This document shows, in pieces, positions 1 through 6,544 of a stretch of DNA of 22,125 nt. Position numbers and translations under genes: made by a program. Within the stretch, counting starts at the first letter, position 1, and every line of letters begins with the position of its first letter. The notes under the pieces were generated by a model. That model worked only from the letters and a program-made list of their open reading frames with translations, had not been told where the DNA came from and made no database searches. The DNA is from a virus: positions 1 to 22,125 of IMG/VR virus record IMGVR_UViG_3300037246_002397; one strand, 5' to 3'.

Positions 1-40
1 ATACAGTTCTATTCGATCAAAAGAAAATAGGAGAATGATT

Positions 41-325
41 ATGAACAGAGAAATAAGAGACCTTCAAGAAAAAATAAAGATTGAGCAGAATAAAATAAAT
101 AGCTGCGACCATGATTTTTATGATCCTGTTTACAATCCTGAAACGGTAAAAGAAGGTTACGGTTCTAAAATGATTACACAAGGCAGTGATGTTTGGTATG
201 ATTACGAAGGTTATCGTGATGTAAAAAAGGATAGGTGGACTCGCACCTGCAAAAATTGCATGTATGAACAACATACTTATTCCCAAAAGCCGATTGTGTC
301 AGGTAGTGAGCCTGATTTTAAGTAA
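41..325 (+). CDS. hypothetical protein, 94 aa, Cys-containing
   Basis: Unrecognised small soluble protein. Residues 1-20 are charged and helix-prone. The middle is rich in Tyr, Asp and Gly, and a CKNC pair follows near residue 70 with an earlier CDHD, so metal binding is possible. An in-frame ATG also exists at 35, but the TAGGAG ribosome binding site at 29-33 lies only 1 base from it and 7 bases from the ATG at 41, so 41 is preferred. First of a plus-strand run of small genes. Confidence 0.75.
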   Translation: MNREIRDLQEKIKIEQNKINSCDHDFYDPVYNPETVKEGYGSKMITQGSDVWYDYEGYRDVKKDRWTRTCKNCMYEQHTYSQKPIVSGSEPDFK

Positions 326-363
326 CAATATTATTGCAAAAAACAAATCAAATAGGAGACAAT

Positions 364-798
364 ATGGAATTAAAACCATGTCCATTTTGTGGTGGCGAAC
401 CAAAGTTTTCAACATCAAGCGGTGATAGACAAGGACCGGGATCATCAACTGTTCATTGCACTGTTTGTAATGCAAAGTCTGGATATCCGACTAAACAGCT
501 AATGAGATGTGCAGCGCATAGCACAGATATTACTAAATGCCAGACTCTTGAAGATGCAATTGAGAAGCATGATTCAGAAGCGGTGGAACTTTGGAATAAC
601 AGGACATGTGATATTAATAAAATAACATGCGTAATATGTGGAACTCCTGTACCACAATCAGAAATATCACAATACGCTGCATATGGTGGATTACCAAGTC
701 CATGTTGTAATATATGTTTTGAGTGCAATGATTATTCAATTAAATCAACTTCTGAATTGGCAGGAAAAAGCCTTTTAAAACGTACTGAAAAACTATAA
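364..798 (+). CDS. Lar-like zinc-binding protein, 144 aa
   Basis: The N-terminal ~80 residues match the restriction-alleviation Lar-type family seen in many phages: ELKPCPFCGG at the start (C6, C9), a second pair HCTVC (C32, C35) and the closing A-ELWNNR block (77-80). The family is named after Rac prophage Lar, which modulates type I restriction, but most phage members are untested. A second Cys cluster follows (C89/C92, then C114, C115, C118, C121), so this is longer than a usual Lar protein and has two zinc-ribbon-like modules. Start 364 is chosen over 334 because AGGAGAC (354-360) sits 3 bases upstream. Confidence 0.72.
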   Translation: MELKPCPFCGGEPKFSTSSGDRQGPGSSTVHCTVCNAKSGYPTKQLMRCAAHSTDITKCQTLEDAIEKHDSEAVELWNNRTCDINKITCVICGTPVPQSEISQYAAYGGLPSPCCNICFECNDYSIKSTSELAGKSLLKRTEKL

Positions 799-826
799 AA
801 ATAATCAATGAACATAACTAACTTCA

Positions 827-1000
827 TACTTACCGTATTGCTAAGGTTGCCGATATGGGACAGTAATCAAGTACGAGACGGGACTTCCATTCTCAGCCAA
901 AAGCCAGAAGGAAGACTCTCTAAGAATAACCGGAACCGAGCTATTGTGGGTAGCTTATGGACCGCAACCTTTAGAGGTCACAGAGTCGTAGCCTGATAAG
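827..1000 (+). ncRNA. candidate structured non-coding RNA
   Basis: The 292-base gap between genes holds a block clearly richer in G+C than its surroundings (77 of 160 bases at 841-1000, counted by hand). Helices seen: 841-850 with 964-974 (10 bp, one bulged T); 884-893 with 906-914 (9 bp, one bulged A, 12-base loop); 938-943 with 951-956 (5 bp plus a G-U, 7-base loop); and ACTCT at 915-919 with AGAGT at 982-986, which would form a pseudoknot across the first helix. A 62-codon frame at 808-996 crosses it but has no ribosome binding site. I recognise no Rfam family. It could be a free RNA or a 5' leader of the gene at 1091. Strand is inferred from the flanking genes. Confidence 0.5.
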
Positions 1001-1052
1001 GAACGATAAATTAAAGAGAATAAAAAATTCAAGTTTCACACTTAAAATCACT

Positions 1053-1075
1053 GAGGCTGGCTGATCACTAGCCTC
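1053..1075 (+). terminator. hairpin before 1091, possible terminator of the RNA
   Basis: GAGGCT (1053-1058) pairs perfectly with AGCCTC (1070-1075), with an inner G-T wobble and a 9-base loop. It is followed by only two T residues, so termination would be weak. It sits 5 bases before the AGGAGAC ribosome binding site of the next gene, so it could also shape access to that site. Confidence 0.35.
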
Positions 1076-1090
1076 TTAAAAGGAGACAAA

Positions 1091-1375
1091 ATGGAAGTAG
1101 CATTAGGCGAATCAGGATTAAATAAAACTTTCCAGAAAGAATTCCCGAAAGAAACAAAATGTGTCCATTGTTCAGGAAATGCGAGAATCGGATTTGTTGC
1201 TCATGAAGTTGATGACAAAGGTAAAGATTCAGATGCAGATTTACCGCCAGCATATGTTTGCCAAGTAAATGAGCAAGGCAAGGATGATAAATTGTGGCTT
1301 CATGATTTATGCTCAGTTGCTGTTTATTTCTGTGAAAAATGCCTGAATCCAACTGCTTTGTATAATCAAGGATAA
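1091..1375 (+). CDS. small zinc-ribbon-like protein, 94 aa
   Basis: No named family recognised. A CVHC pair near residue 24 and a CEKC pair near residue 80, plus two further Cys (in YVC and LCS) and nearby His, suggest one zinc ribbon with a long acidic Gly/Asp/Lys-rich insertion between the pairs. The ATG at 1091 follows AGGAGAC (1081-1087) with a 3-base gap. It lies directly downstream of the candidate RNA and its hairpin and ends 8 bases before the next gene. Confidence 0.75.
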   Translation: MEVALGESGLNKTFQKEFPKETKCVHCSGNARIGFVAHEVDDKGKDSDADLPPAYVCQVNEQGKDDKLWLHDLCSVAVYFCEKCLNPTALYNQG

Positions 1376-1383
1376 ATCCTATA

Positions 1384-1950
1384 ATGGACATACTAATCAT
1401 AGGTAATGATAACCCTGAGATAGTTGATAAGATTTTAGAATTAATCTCAGACACAAATATAACAGTTAAAGTTTCTAAAAGCTTTGAGGAGTTAGACAAT
1501 AATTTAAGCTTACAGTTAAGTATGTTAGATGTTTCGTTGAGTTCTGAGCTGATAAAGGGGAATGATCCTGTTATCGCAGTTCCACGACATGGGAAAAGTG
1601 GAATCAGGGGATTTATTGAAGATAATATTATGCTCCACCCAAAAAAGATTCAAACCCCACCAGTTATGATAATCGATGATTTGTTTAACGATTACGAACC
1701 AACAATTGAAAACTTTAGAAGATTAGAACCACCTATCCCAATTCAGCCATATATAGAAGATTATGAATTAGAATTCGGATATGGTCATACAACAGGCAAA
1801 AGACTTTACATAAAAAGGCAAGAAGATATCAACAATACAAGATGTCTTTCTGTTCTTGATTGCAACCAAAACAAATCACTTCTAAAACAACATAATATCA
1901 ACCAAAAACTAGTACTATGCCGTAAGCATGGGATAGATAATAGAATGTAA
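1384..1950 (+). CDS. hypothetical protein, 188 aa
   Basis: Not recognised. It opens with a hydrophobic beta strand (MDILIIGND) followed by a helix, as in a Rossmann-like or response-regulator-like fold, but no nucleotide-binding glycine motif is visible. A Pro-rich segment with PPVMIIDD lies mid-protein and resembles a beta strand ending in two acids. The C-terminal third carries scattered Cys (RCLSVLDC, LCRK). No strong ribosome binding site precedes the ATG; it starts 8 bases after the previous stop and may rely on coupling. Confidence 0.7.
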   Translation: MDILIIGNDNPEIVDKILELISDTNITVKVSKSFEELDNNLSLQLSMLDVSLSSELIKGNDPVIAVPRHGKSGIRGFIEDNIMLHPKKIQTPPVMIIDDLFNDYEPTIENFRRLEPPIPIQPYIEDYELEFGYGHTTGKRLYIKRQEDINNTRCLSVLDCNQNKSLLKQHNINQKLVLCRKHGIDNRM

Positions 1951-1957
1951 ATAAGAA

Positions 1958-2638
1958 ATGAAAACATACTACCAAACACTAGAAGTAGATGAAGACGCTA
2001 CTGAAGATGAAATCAAAACAGCTTGGAAAAAACAATCAATGAAATATCACCCAGACAGAGAACAAAATCCAGAGAAAAAAGTGGAGGCCGAAAGCAAACA
2101 GCAAGAAATAAATGAAGCCTATGCAGTGCTAAGTGATCCCGAAAAAAGAAAGCAATATGATGAATACGGAACGGTTGAGGGAAATCAAATAACTCCTTCT
2201 GGTATCATTAAAAATGCTTTTAAAGTTCTTTTAGGGACAGATTTCTCATTAGATAGAATGTTTATTGCTGTTCATAGAGGTACAATAGCAGTGATCGAGA
2301 GCTACGAAGCGTCCCTTGATGAAGCCAATCGCATGATCTCTGAATATGACAAGAAAATAAAACAATTGAATAAAGTTATAAAAGTAAAGGCGCAAGGAAA
2401 AGGTCAAAGTATTCTCAGGGAAGCAGTGAATGAAGAAATCGAAGTATATGAATTCGAAAAAAGAAGAATCAATATTAAAAAAATAAAACATACTATCGAT
2501 ATTCACAAGCAAGCATTTGATCAGCTTAAAGAGCATTATCCAAGGGAAAAAGAGGAAGAGAAGGAAGAATCCTTTTCAGATTTCAATCGTTTAATACAAA
2601 AAAATATTTATCAACATTTTTCAAGGAGAGAATGGTAA
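1958..2638 (+). CDS. DnaJ-like J-domain protein, 226 aa
   Basis: Residues 1-70 form a complete J domain: YYQTLEVDEDATEDEIK helix I/II, the invariant HPD at 31-33, then NEAYAVLSDPEKRKQYDEYG. Such domains stimulate ATP hydrolysis by Hsp70 (DnaK). The Gly/Phe region and zinc-finger domain of full DnaJ are absent. The remaining ~150 residues are charged and helical (Lys/Glu-rich, likely coiled coil), so this is a class III type J-protein that probably directs host DnaK to a phage-specific client. The stop overlaps the start of the next gene as TAATG, which suggests translational coupling to the membrane protein. Confidence 0.88.
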   Translation: MKTYYQTLEVDEDATEDEIKTAWKKQSMKYHPDREQNPEKKVEAESKQQEINEAYAVLSDPEKRKQYDEYGTVEGNQITPSGIIKNAFKVLLGTDFSLDRMFIAVHRGTIAVIESYEASLDEANRMISEYDKKIKQLNKVIKVKAQGKGQSILREAVNEEIEVYEFEKRRINIKKIKHTIDIHKQAFDQLKEHYPREKEEEKEESFSDFNRLIQKNIYQHFSRREW

Positions 2639-3183
2639 TGAACTTCAAAGCACACTTAGCAACGGCTACAGTATTCTCAATCGGAATAGGATACGCTACT
2701 ATCCATTATAACCTAGTAACAATTAGCAACCTAAAAACGGTAATTCCTGCCGTAGTATTAGGTGGACTATGGCCGGATACAGACACAAAATCAATTCCAA
2801 CAAAACTATATTGTCTATTCTTATTAATAGCATCTATCTATTGGTATGCTCAAGGAACGACAGGATATACTTTACTTTTTCTAATACCTTTTCTTGCTGC
2901 TCAAATAGACAAGCACCGAGGCTGGACACATTCGCTATATTTACCACCAATTCTATTCTTTTCAGCCTTAATTGTTAATTATCTTGATCGTCATTTCATA
3001 TCTATGGGATACGGTGATTTTGTGGAAACTGAATCATTTATTATTCATTGGGGGGAAACAAAGGATTTTTTACTGAAGTATTCATTACAGATTCAGAGTC
3101 TGTCAGTCGGAATACTTTTTCATGATATTGTTGATATTATAAGCACTTTTTTGAAGCGGAAAGGAATTATTAAAAGCAGTTAA
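2638..3183 (+). CDS. YdjM/DUF457-like membrane-bound metal-dependent hydrolase, 181 aa
   Basis: The family signature is visible in order: H6 after the start, GLWPDTDTKS (PDTD at 46-49), HRGWTHS (93-99) and GILFHDIVDII (H162, D163, D166), with hydrophobic segments between, about four membrane spans. The family (LexA-binding inner-membrane-associated hydrolase, E. coli YdjM type) is predicted to be an integral-membrane metal hydrolase with unknown substrate. Start 2638 is preferred over an in-frame ATG at 2632 because the AAGGAG (2623-2628) is 9 bases away rather than 3, and it overlaps the J-protein stop by one base. Confidence 0.85.
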   Translation: MNFKAHLATATVFSIGIGYATIHYNLVTISNLKTVIPAVVLGGLWPDTDTKSIPTKLYCLFLLIASIYWYAQGTTGYTLLFLIPFLAAQIDKHRGWTHSLYLPPILFFSALIVNYLDRHFISMGYGDFVETESFIIHWGETKDFLLKYSLQIQSLSVGILFHDIVDIISTFLKRKGIIKSS

Positions 3184-3207
3184 ATTACTTTATGGGTAGG
3201 AGACGAA

Positions 3208-3540
3208 GTGAAAAAACCAGAAAGAATATACAATTTCGATTCAGGATGGAGTATTGATCTTGATAGAGTGGTTGGAATCGGAAAGCCTGAGTATAAAAGT
3301 GAACAAATATGGGCATTCGCCAAAATAAACGTGTGTATGAAAATTTGGCTAAGTTTAGAAACCAATACCATAGAAAATTATGTTCTGTATGAAAAAGAAA
3401 ATACAAGTATGATAGATCCAAAAAATATAATCGAAGTTAATAATTTTACTGAAGAATTTAGAAAAGAAATATCAAAAATAAGTACCGATTTAAATCAAGC
3501 ATGGATAGAATGGATAAACTATAAAGAATCACTAAGATAA
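3208..3540 (+). CDS. hypothetical protein, 110 aa, GTG start
   Basis: Unrecognised in function. It has mixed alpha/beta composition: an N-terminal beta-rich half with aromatic strands (FDSGWSIDLDRVVGIG) and a helical, charged C-terminal half. The GTG at 3208 follows AGGAGAC (3198-3204) with a 3-base gap, the same ribosome binding site form used repeatedly in this window. It closes the first plus-strand run before an operator-like intergenic region. Confidence 0.75.
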   Translation: MKKPERIYNFDSGWSIDLDRVVGIGKPEYKSEQIWAFAKINVCMKIWLSLETNTIENYVLYEKENTSMIDPKNIIEVNNFTEEFRKEISKISTDLNQAWIEWINYKESLR

Positions 3541-3568
3541 AACACCACTCAGTTTGCTTTTTAAGTAA

Positions 3569-3618
3569 TGATTAGTCAAACTAAAGTCTGATTAATCAAA
3601 TTTTTAAGTTAACTTAAA
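3569..3618. promoter_or_regulatory. operator-like array: tandem TGATTARTCA sites plus a 16-bp palindrome
   Basis: Two 12-base copies, TGATTAGTCAAA (3569-3580) and TGATTAATCAAA (3589-3600), start exactly 20 bases apart. The TGATTAATCA core is a perfect palindrome; the other copy has one change. Three bases downstream is a perfect 16-bp palindrome, TTTAAGTTAACTTAAA (3603-3618), ending 14 bases before the ATG of the outer membrane protein gene. The two-turn spacing suggests cooperative binding by a dimeric regulator. No clear -35/-10 pair could be assigned. Confidence 0.5.
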
Positions 3619-3631
3619 TGAACGAGGTTTT

Positions 3632-4345
3632 ATGAAAAAGTTATTGTTATTATTATTAATGGCACTGTTTCCATTAATGTCATTTGCTGAAGGTGGATAC
3701 AATGTTGAAAATGTTCCCAAATACAATTTCCTTCAAAAGTCGGTTTGCCCAGTGCTAGAACCGGATAAGATTTGCAAGGTGTCACAACAAAAATGTGAAT
3801 ACAAATGTGAAAAGAACGAAAAAGCGGAATATGAGTGGGATAGAGAGCCTTTCTCATTGGTTTTTAAAATGCCGGTATTAGTTAAACCTGATAATGGAGC
3901 ATGGCAAACTTTAGTTATGATCCATGAAATGCAGTTCAAGCACTCTACTTCAGATTGGTTGGCATTTGCTATTGTCTATGGACAAATGGAGGGTGTAAAA
4001 AAGAAAAAATTCAAAGAATCAGATTATGGCTCAACATGGAAATATCAATATTTAGCAGCAAATGCGGAACTTTATTTGACACATAATACGGACTATAACT
4101 TCTCAATATTTGGGGGGGCAGGGTCAATGTTTACTGCTGAAGATGAAGATGAAGAAAGTCCATCCCTTGATACACTTATCTCTTATGGGTTCAACTTTTA
4201 TCTACCTCAAAATCAAGCCGGTGGTATGAATTGGATTGCTTCATTAGAAACTAAAGAGTGCGAATCGAAAGAATCGGGGATTAGGACTATTCTGGGTACT
4301 GCTTCAATGACTATGATAACATTAGGCATTGAATACCCGTTCTAA
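3632..4345 (+). CDS. secreted, outer-membrane beta-barrel-like protein, 237 aa
   Basis: A clear Sec signal peptide (KK, then a poly-Leu core, likely cleavage after A19 in SFA-EGG) is followed by a segment with four Cys (SVCP, ICK, KCEYKCEK), then alternating beta-rich segments with aromatic residues. The last residues, TLGIEYPF, end in Phe like a beta-signal recognised by the BAM machinery. I infer an eight-or-so-strand outer membrane barrel. In a phage this would suit surface alteration or superinfection exclusion, but no known family is recognised. It is alone between an operator-like region and a hairpin region, so it is probably its own transcription unit. Confidence 0.7.
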   Translation: MKKLLLLLLMALFPLMSFAEGGYNVENVPKYNFLQKSVCPVLEPDKICKVSQQKCEYKCEKNEKAEYEWDREPFSLVFKMPVLVKPDNGAWQTLVMIHEMQFKHSTSDWLAFAIVYGQMEGVKKKKFKESDYGSTWKYQYLAANAELYLTHNTDYNFSIFGGAGSMFTAEDEDEESPSLDTLISYGFNFYLPQNQAGGMNWIASLETKECESKESGIRTILGTASMTMITLGIEYPF

Positions 4346-4367
4346 TAAACCATAGAAAACAAAAAAA

Positions 4368-4395
4368 CCCCGGCAAGTGGATGGCTCAACCGAGG
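4368..4395 (-). terminator. hairpin with T-tract on the minus strand
   Basis: CCCCGG (4368-4373) faces CCGAGG (4390-4395). Read on the minus strand it is CCTCGG/CCGGGG (six pairs with one G-T wobble) followed by seven T residues, an intrinsic-terminator shape. On the plus strand the same stem has one C-A mismatch and only a short CTTTAA tail. No minus-strand gene is nearby, so the role is unclear; it may still help end the transcript of the upstream outer membrane protein gene. Confidence 0.35.
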
Positions 4396-4400
4396 CTTTA

Positions 4401-4436
4401 AGGATATGTGAAATGAAACCTATCCTCTGATATCCT
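4401..4436 (+). promoter_or_regulatory. leader with two alternative hairpins
   Basis: AGGATAT (4401-4407) can pair with ATATCCT (4430-4436, 7 bp) or, through AGGATA, with TATCCT at 4421-4426. The two pairings exclude each other. The element lies 37 bases before the gene at 4474, in a leader that otherwise shows only an AGGAGAC ribosome binding site (4464-4470). It may be chance in AT-rich sequence. Confidence 0.25.
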
Positions 4437-4473
4437 GCACAAATCTGTCAACAAAAAACTTTTAGGAGACGAA

Positions 4474-5145
4474 ATGAAATACCAAGAAATACTACCTCAA
4501 GTGTTAGCTGGTGAATGGTTTAAATTAGACAATCAAAGATATTGGATGAAAATGCGTCCAGATGGCACATGTGAACTTGATAATGGAGAAACATTTTATC
4601 TTCGAAGAGATGACATGTTACTTGATAATTGGGTAGTAAAACCAGAAGAATCACCAAATCATTCAAATTTAGAAGGGTTAGTCGATCCCCAAACAACCCT
4701 AATCCAAGCAATAGAACAGAAAAAGATTGTGCCAGGTGATAAGGTAATACTTCTAAATCCACACGAAGAAATGAAATACAATATTGATGGTTATTTCCAT
4801 GATATGGAAGATGAACCACAAGATTGGAGTGCTGAACATTGGATGAATAAAGACTTTGAGATCATCAAGCCTGAACCGGAAGTTTTAAATGCAAATGAAT
4901 GGGTAAGGATCAGAATAAAAACAGTGTTCCATGATAACCTAAGTCAAAAAATAGACTGGTCTTATAAATTTGTAAAAACATTCGAAGCAGGAGAAAGAAA
5001 CGGAATCCTAAAAGAACAACTAAGGATTAAAGAGGCTATTAAATTATTGCAATGGCTAGAAAGAAAGTTAGAGATTCATAAAGAAAGAAATGAATATATT
5101 GAAAACGTTCATAAAGCCCTTAAAATTCTATCACCAGAAGAATAA
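4474..5145 (+). CDS. hypothetical protein with Tad2/DUF2829-like N-terminal module, 223 aa
   Basis: The first ~60 residues follow a plan common in phages: MKYQEILPQVLAGEWFKL, an Arg/Tyr/Trp strand, a DG turn, then RRDDMLLDNWVVKPEE. This layout (helix, basic strand, closing D-W-V strand) recalls DUF2829 proteins, some of which (Tad2) sequester the Thoeris signal, but the long middle insertion of true Tad2 is absent. A second part (70-140) has a short PGDKVILLNP strand and acidic loops; the end (150-223) is helical and coiled-coil-like. Strong AGGAGAC ribosome binding site at 4464-4470. No function should be asserted without structure comparison. Confidence 0.72.
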   Translation: MKYQEILPQVLAGEWFKLDNQRYWMKMRPDGTCELDNGETFYLRRDDMLLDNWVVKPEESPNHSNLEGLVDPQTTLIQAIEQKKIVPGDKVILLNPHEEMKYNIDGYFHDMEDEPQDWSAEHWMNKDFEIIKPEPEVLNANEWVRIRIKTVFHDNLSQKIDWSYKFVKTFEAGERNGILKEQLRIKEAIKLLQWLERKLEIHKERNEYIENVHKALKILSPEE

Positions 5146-5291
5146 TGAAAAAAGAAAAAGTCCCTCGTAAAATGAAAAAGCGTTGGAAAAAGAAGATAAT
5201 CGGTAATCTCCAAAGAACAAATAATCTACCAGAAAAATACAAACTCTGGTGGAACAAGTATTACAGATGGACACTTCAACCGAAAGGATGA
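5145..5291 (+). CDS. small very basic protein, 48 aa
   Basis: The start ATG overlaps the previous stop (TAATG). The first 19 residues are almost half Lys/Arg, followed by an aromatic tail with LWWNKYYRW. Such composition suits nucleic-acid or membrane-surface binding, but it is too short to classify. It ends 3 bases before the next gene, so the tight spacing supports it being real. Confidence 0.6.
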   Translation: MKKEKVPRKMKKRWKKKIIGNLQRTNNLPEKYKLWWNKYYRWTLQPKG

Positions 5292-5294
5292 GAA

Positions 5295-5474
5295 ATGAAA
5301 GACCGAAACGGAACTACCATAAAAATAGGCGATACGGTAGACTGTAACAGCCTAGAATTTACCATTAAATCTTTCCATGAACTAGGTAACGGAAACGACC
5401 TAGCTTGTGGAGAATACGGTGATATAAATGTAAATCTACTTGAGAAGGTAGAGACTAAAGGAGAGAAAGCATGA
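5295..5474 (+). CDS. small beta-rich phage protein, 59 aa
   Basis: It begins MKDRNGTTIKIGDTVDC, the strand-turn-strand opening of small SH3-like or beta-barrel phage proteins, and continues with further short strands (EFTIKSF, DLACGEYGDINVNLLEKVE). Function unknown. Its ATG follows the stop of the basic peptide by 3 bases with a GGATGAGA context, and its own stop overlaps the next start (ATGA). Confidence 0.65.
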   Translation: MKDRNGTTIKIGDTVDCNSLEFTIKSFHELGNGNDLACGEYGDINVNLLEKVETKGEKA

Positions 5475-5677
5475 AAGTAGAAATAGAAGATATAAAAAGA
5501 GTAGTTCTTGAGCCAAACGAAGTTCTTGTTATTAAAATGCCTAAAAACCATAATGTATTTTCATCAAACAAAATTGACACGTTTTTAGAAAGCCTTACCA
5601 AAACAAATCATTCTCTTAAAGGAAGAGTATTGGTTATACGCGATGGAATGGAACTTTCAGCCGTAACAAAGAAGTAA
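5471..5677 (+). CDS. small conserved-type phage protein, 68 aa
   Basis: VLEPNEVLVIKMP near the start and GRVLVIRDGMELSAV near the end give two beta strands around a helix. I have the impression of a common small phage family with the pattern 'L-P-E-VLV-K-P ... LV-D', but I cannot name it. AAAGGAG lies upstream at 5457-5463, and the ATGA overlap with the previous gene indicates coupling. Confidence 0.68.
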   Translation: MKVEIEDIKRVVLEPNEVLVIKMPKNHNVFSSNKIDTFLESLTKTNHSLKGRVLVIRDGMELSAVTKK

Positions 5678-5700
5678 TTAAAACAAGGAGATAAATAACC

Positions 5701-5925
5701 ATGGCATCAACAAGCCTAAACGATAAATTTATTTGGCTTCAACTTGAATTAAAAGAGTTGAAAAACGATAAACATGCTGAAGAACTATCTTTCCATTACC
5801 ATCAGCTGTCTGAATCGATAGAGCGCAAAATGAGTGATTTAATCGGGCAATGCACAACGGATATTTCTAATTTTAGATCATTAGTTAAGGAATTAAAAGA
5901 TAAACAAAATCAAAAGGATACATAA
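5701..5925 (+). CDS. small helical protein, 74 aa (MAST-type start)
   Basis: Entirely helical and charged with heptad-like Leu/Ile spacing (WLQLELKELKND; ESIERKMSDLI), likely a coiled coil. Its first ten bases after the start, ATGGCATCAA, are shared with the next two genes, so the three starts may descend from a duplication. AAGGAG lies 10 bases upstream. The stop is fused to the next ATG as TAATG. Confidence 0.72.
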   Translation: MASTSLNDKFIWLQLELKELKNDKHAEELSFHYHQLSESIERKMSDLIGQCTTDISNFRSLVKELKDKQNQKDT

Positions 5926-6275
5926 TGGCATCAACAGAAATACAATCAGAACGAATCATAAAAGCATGTGATGAGTATCTAAAAAAGACAGTAAGCGAAA
6001 TAAAAGAAGATCAAGAATACTGCCAAGAAAACAAACTTCAGAAACGTGAATTTCTATCTGACTCTGGCAAAAAAGATTTTTCTTATGTTAAGAGGTTGAA
6101 AATGTTAGCAGAAGAATCATTGCATGAAAGAGAATGGTTGATGAAGAGAATGTGGCCAGAAGGATATAAAAAAGATGATTATTTCCCTATTATGGTCAAT
6201 TTAAATTTATACGATCACCAATTAATCGGAGAATATCTACCAAAACACGATAACCCACATAAAATAGAGGCATAA
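5925..6275 (+). CDS. hypothetical protein, 116 aa, tandem paralog A
   Basis: Unknown function. MASTEIQSERIIKACDEYLKK at the start and VNLNLYDHQLIGEYL near the end align with the next gene (MASIEIQADKVITSCEKYLS ... ITITHNDYELIGEFL), so these are paralogs with a divergent, charged middle. Start and stop are both TAATG junctions. The LIGE codons include CGGAGA, in the same place where the paralog carries the next gene's ribosome binding site. Confidence 0.78.
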   Translation: MASTEIQSERIIKACDEYLKKTVSEIKEDQEYCQENKLQKREFLSDSGKKDFSYVKRLKMLAEESLHEREWLMKRMWPEGYKKDDYFPIMVNLNLYDHQLIGEYLPKHDNPHKIEA

Positions 6276-6544
6276 TGGCATCAATAGAGATTCAAGCAGA
6301 TAAGGTGATTACTAGTTGTGAAAAATACCTAAGCGTAATAAGAAAACACGCCTTTTATGGAAATGATGTTAAAGCTAAGAAGAAATACAATATTGAGGTT
6401 GAAAATACTTCTACCGTTGAGAAAATCAAAAACCTTGTTGAGTATGCAAATGAAAATTCCGAACAAGAAGGGTTTAGTTCCTATTTATCCCCCACAATAA
6501 CAATAACCCACAACGACTATGAACTAATAGGAGAGTTTTTATGA
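6275..6544 (+). CDS. hypothetical protein, 89 aa, tandem paralog B
   Basis: Paralog of the preceding gene (see its entry), with a shorter middle. The helix at 40-60 (VEKIKNLVEYANENSE) matches VKRLKMLAEESLHERE in paralog A. The last residues ELIGEFL are encoded by a stretch that contains AGGAGAG, serving as the ribosome binding site for the next gene, whose ATG overlaps this stop (ATGA). Confidence 0.78.
   Translation: MASIEIQADKVITSCEKYLSVIRKHAFYGNDVKAKKKYNIEVENTSTVEKIKNLVEYANENSEQEGFSSYLSPTITITHNDYELIGEFL

Noticed and set aside
841-987. Group I intron-like pseudoknot
   Set aside because: The crossing helices are in the wrong order and spacing for P3/P7 and no P-Q-R-S core motifs are found.
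808-996. 62-codon open frame across the GC-rich block
   Set aside because: No ribosome binding site, composition unlike the neighbouring genes, and the same bases form several long helices; read as RNA instead.
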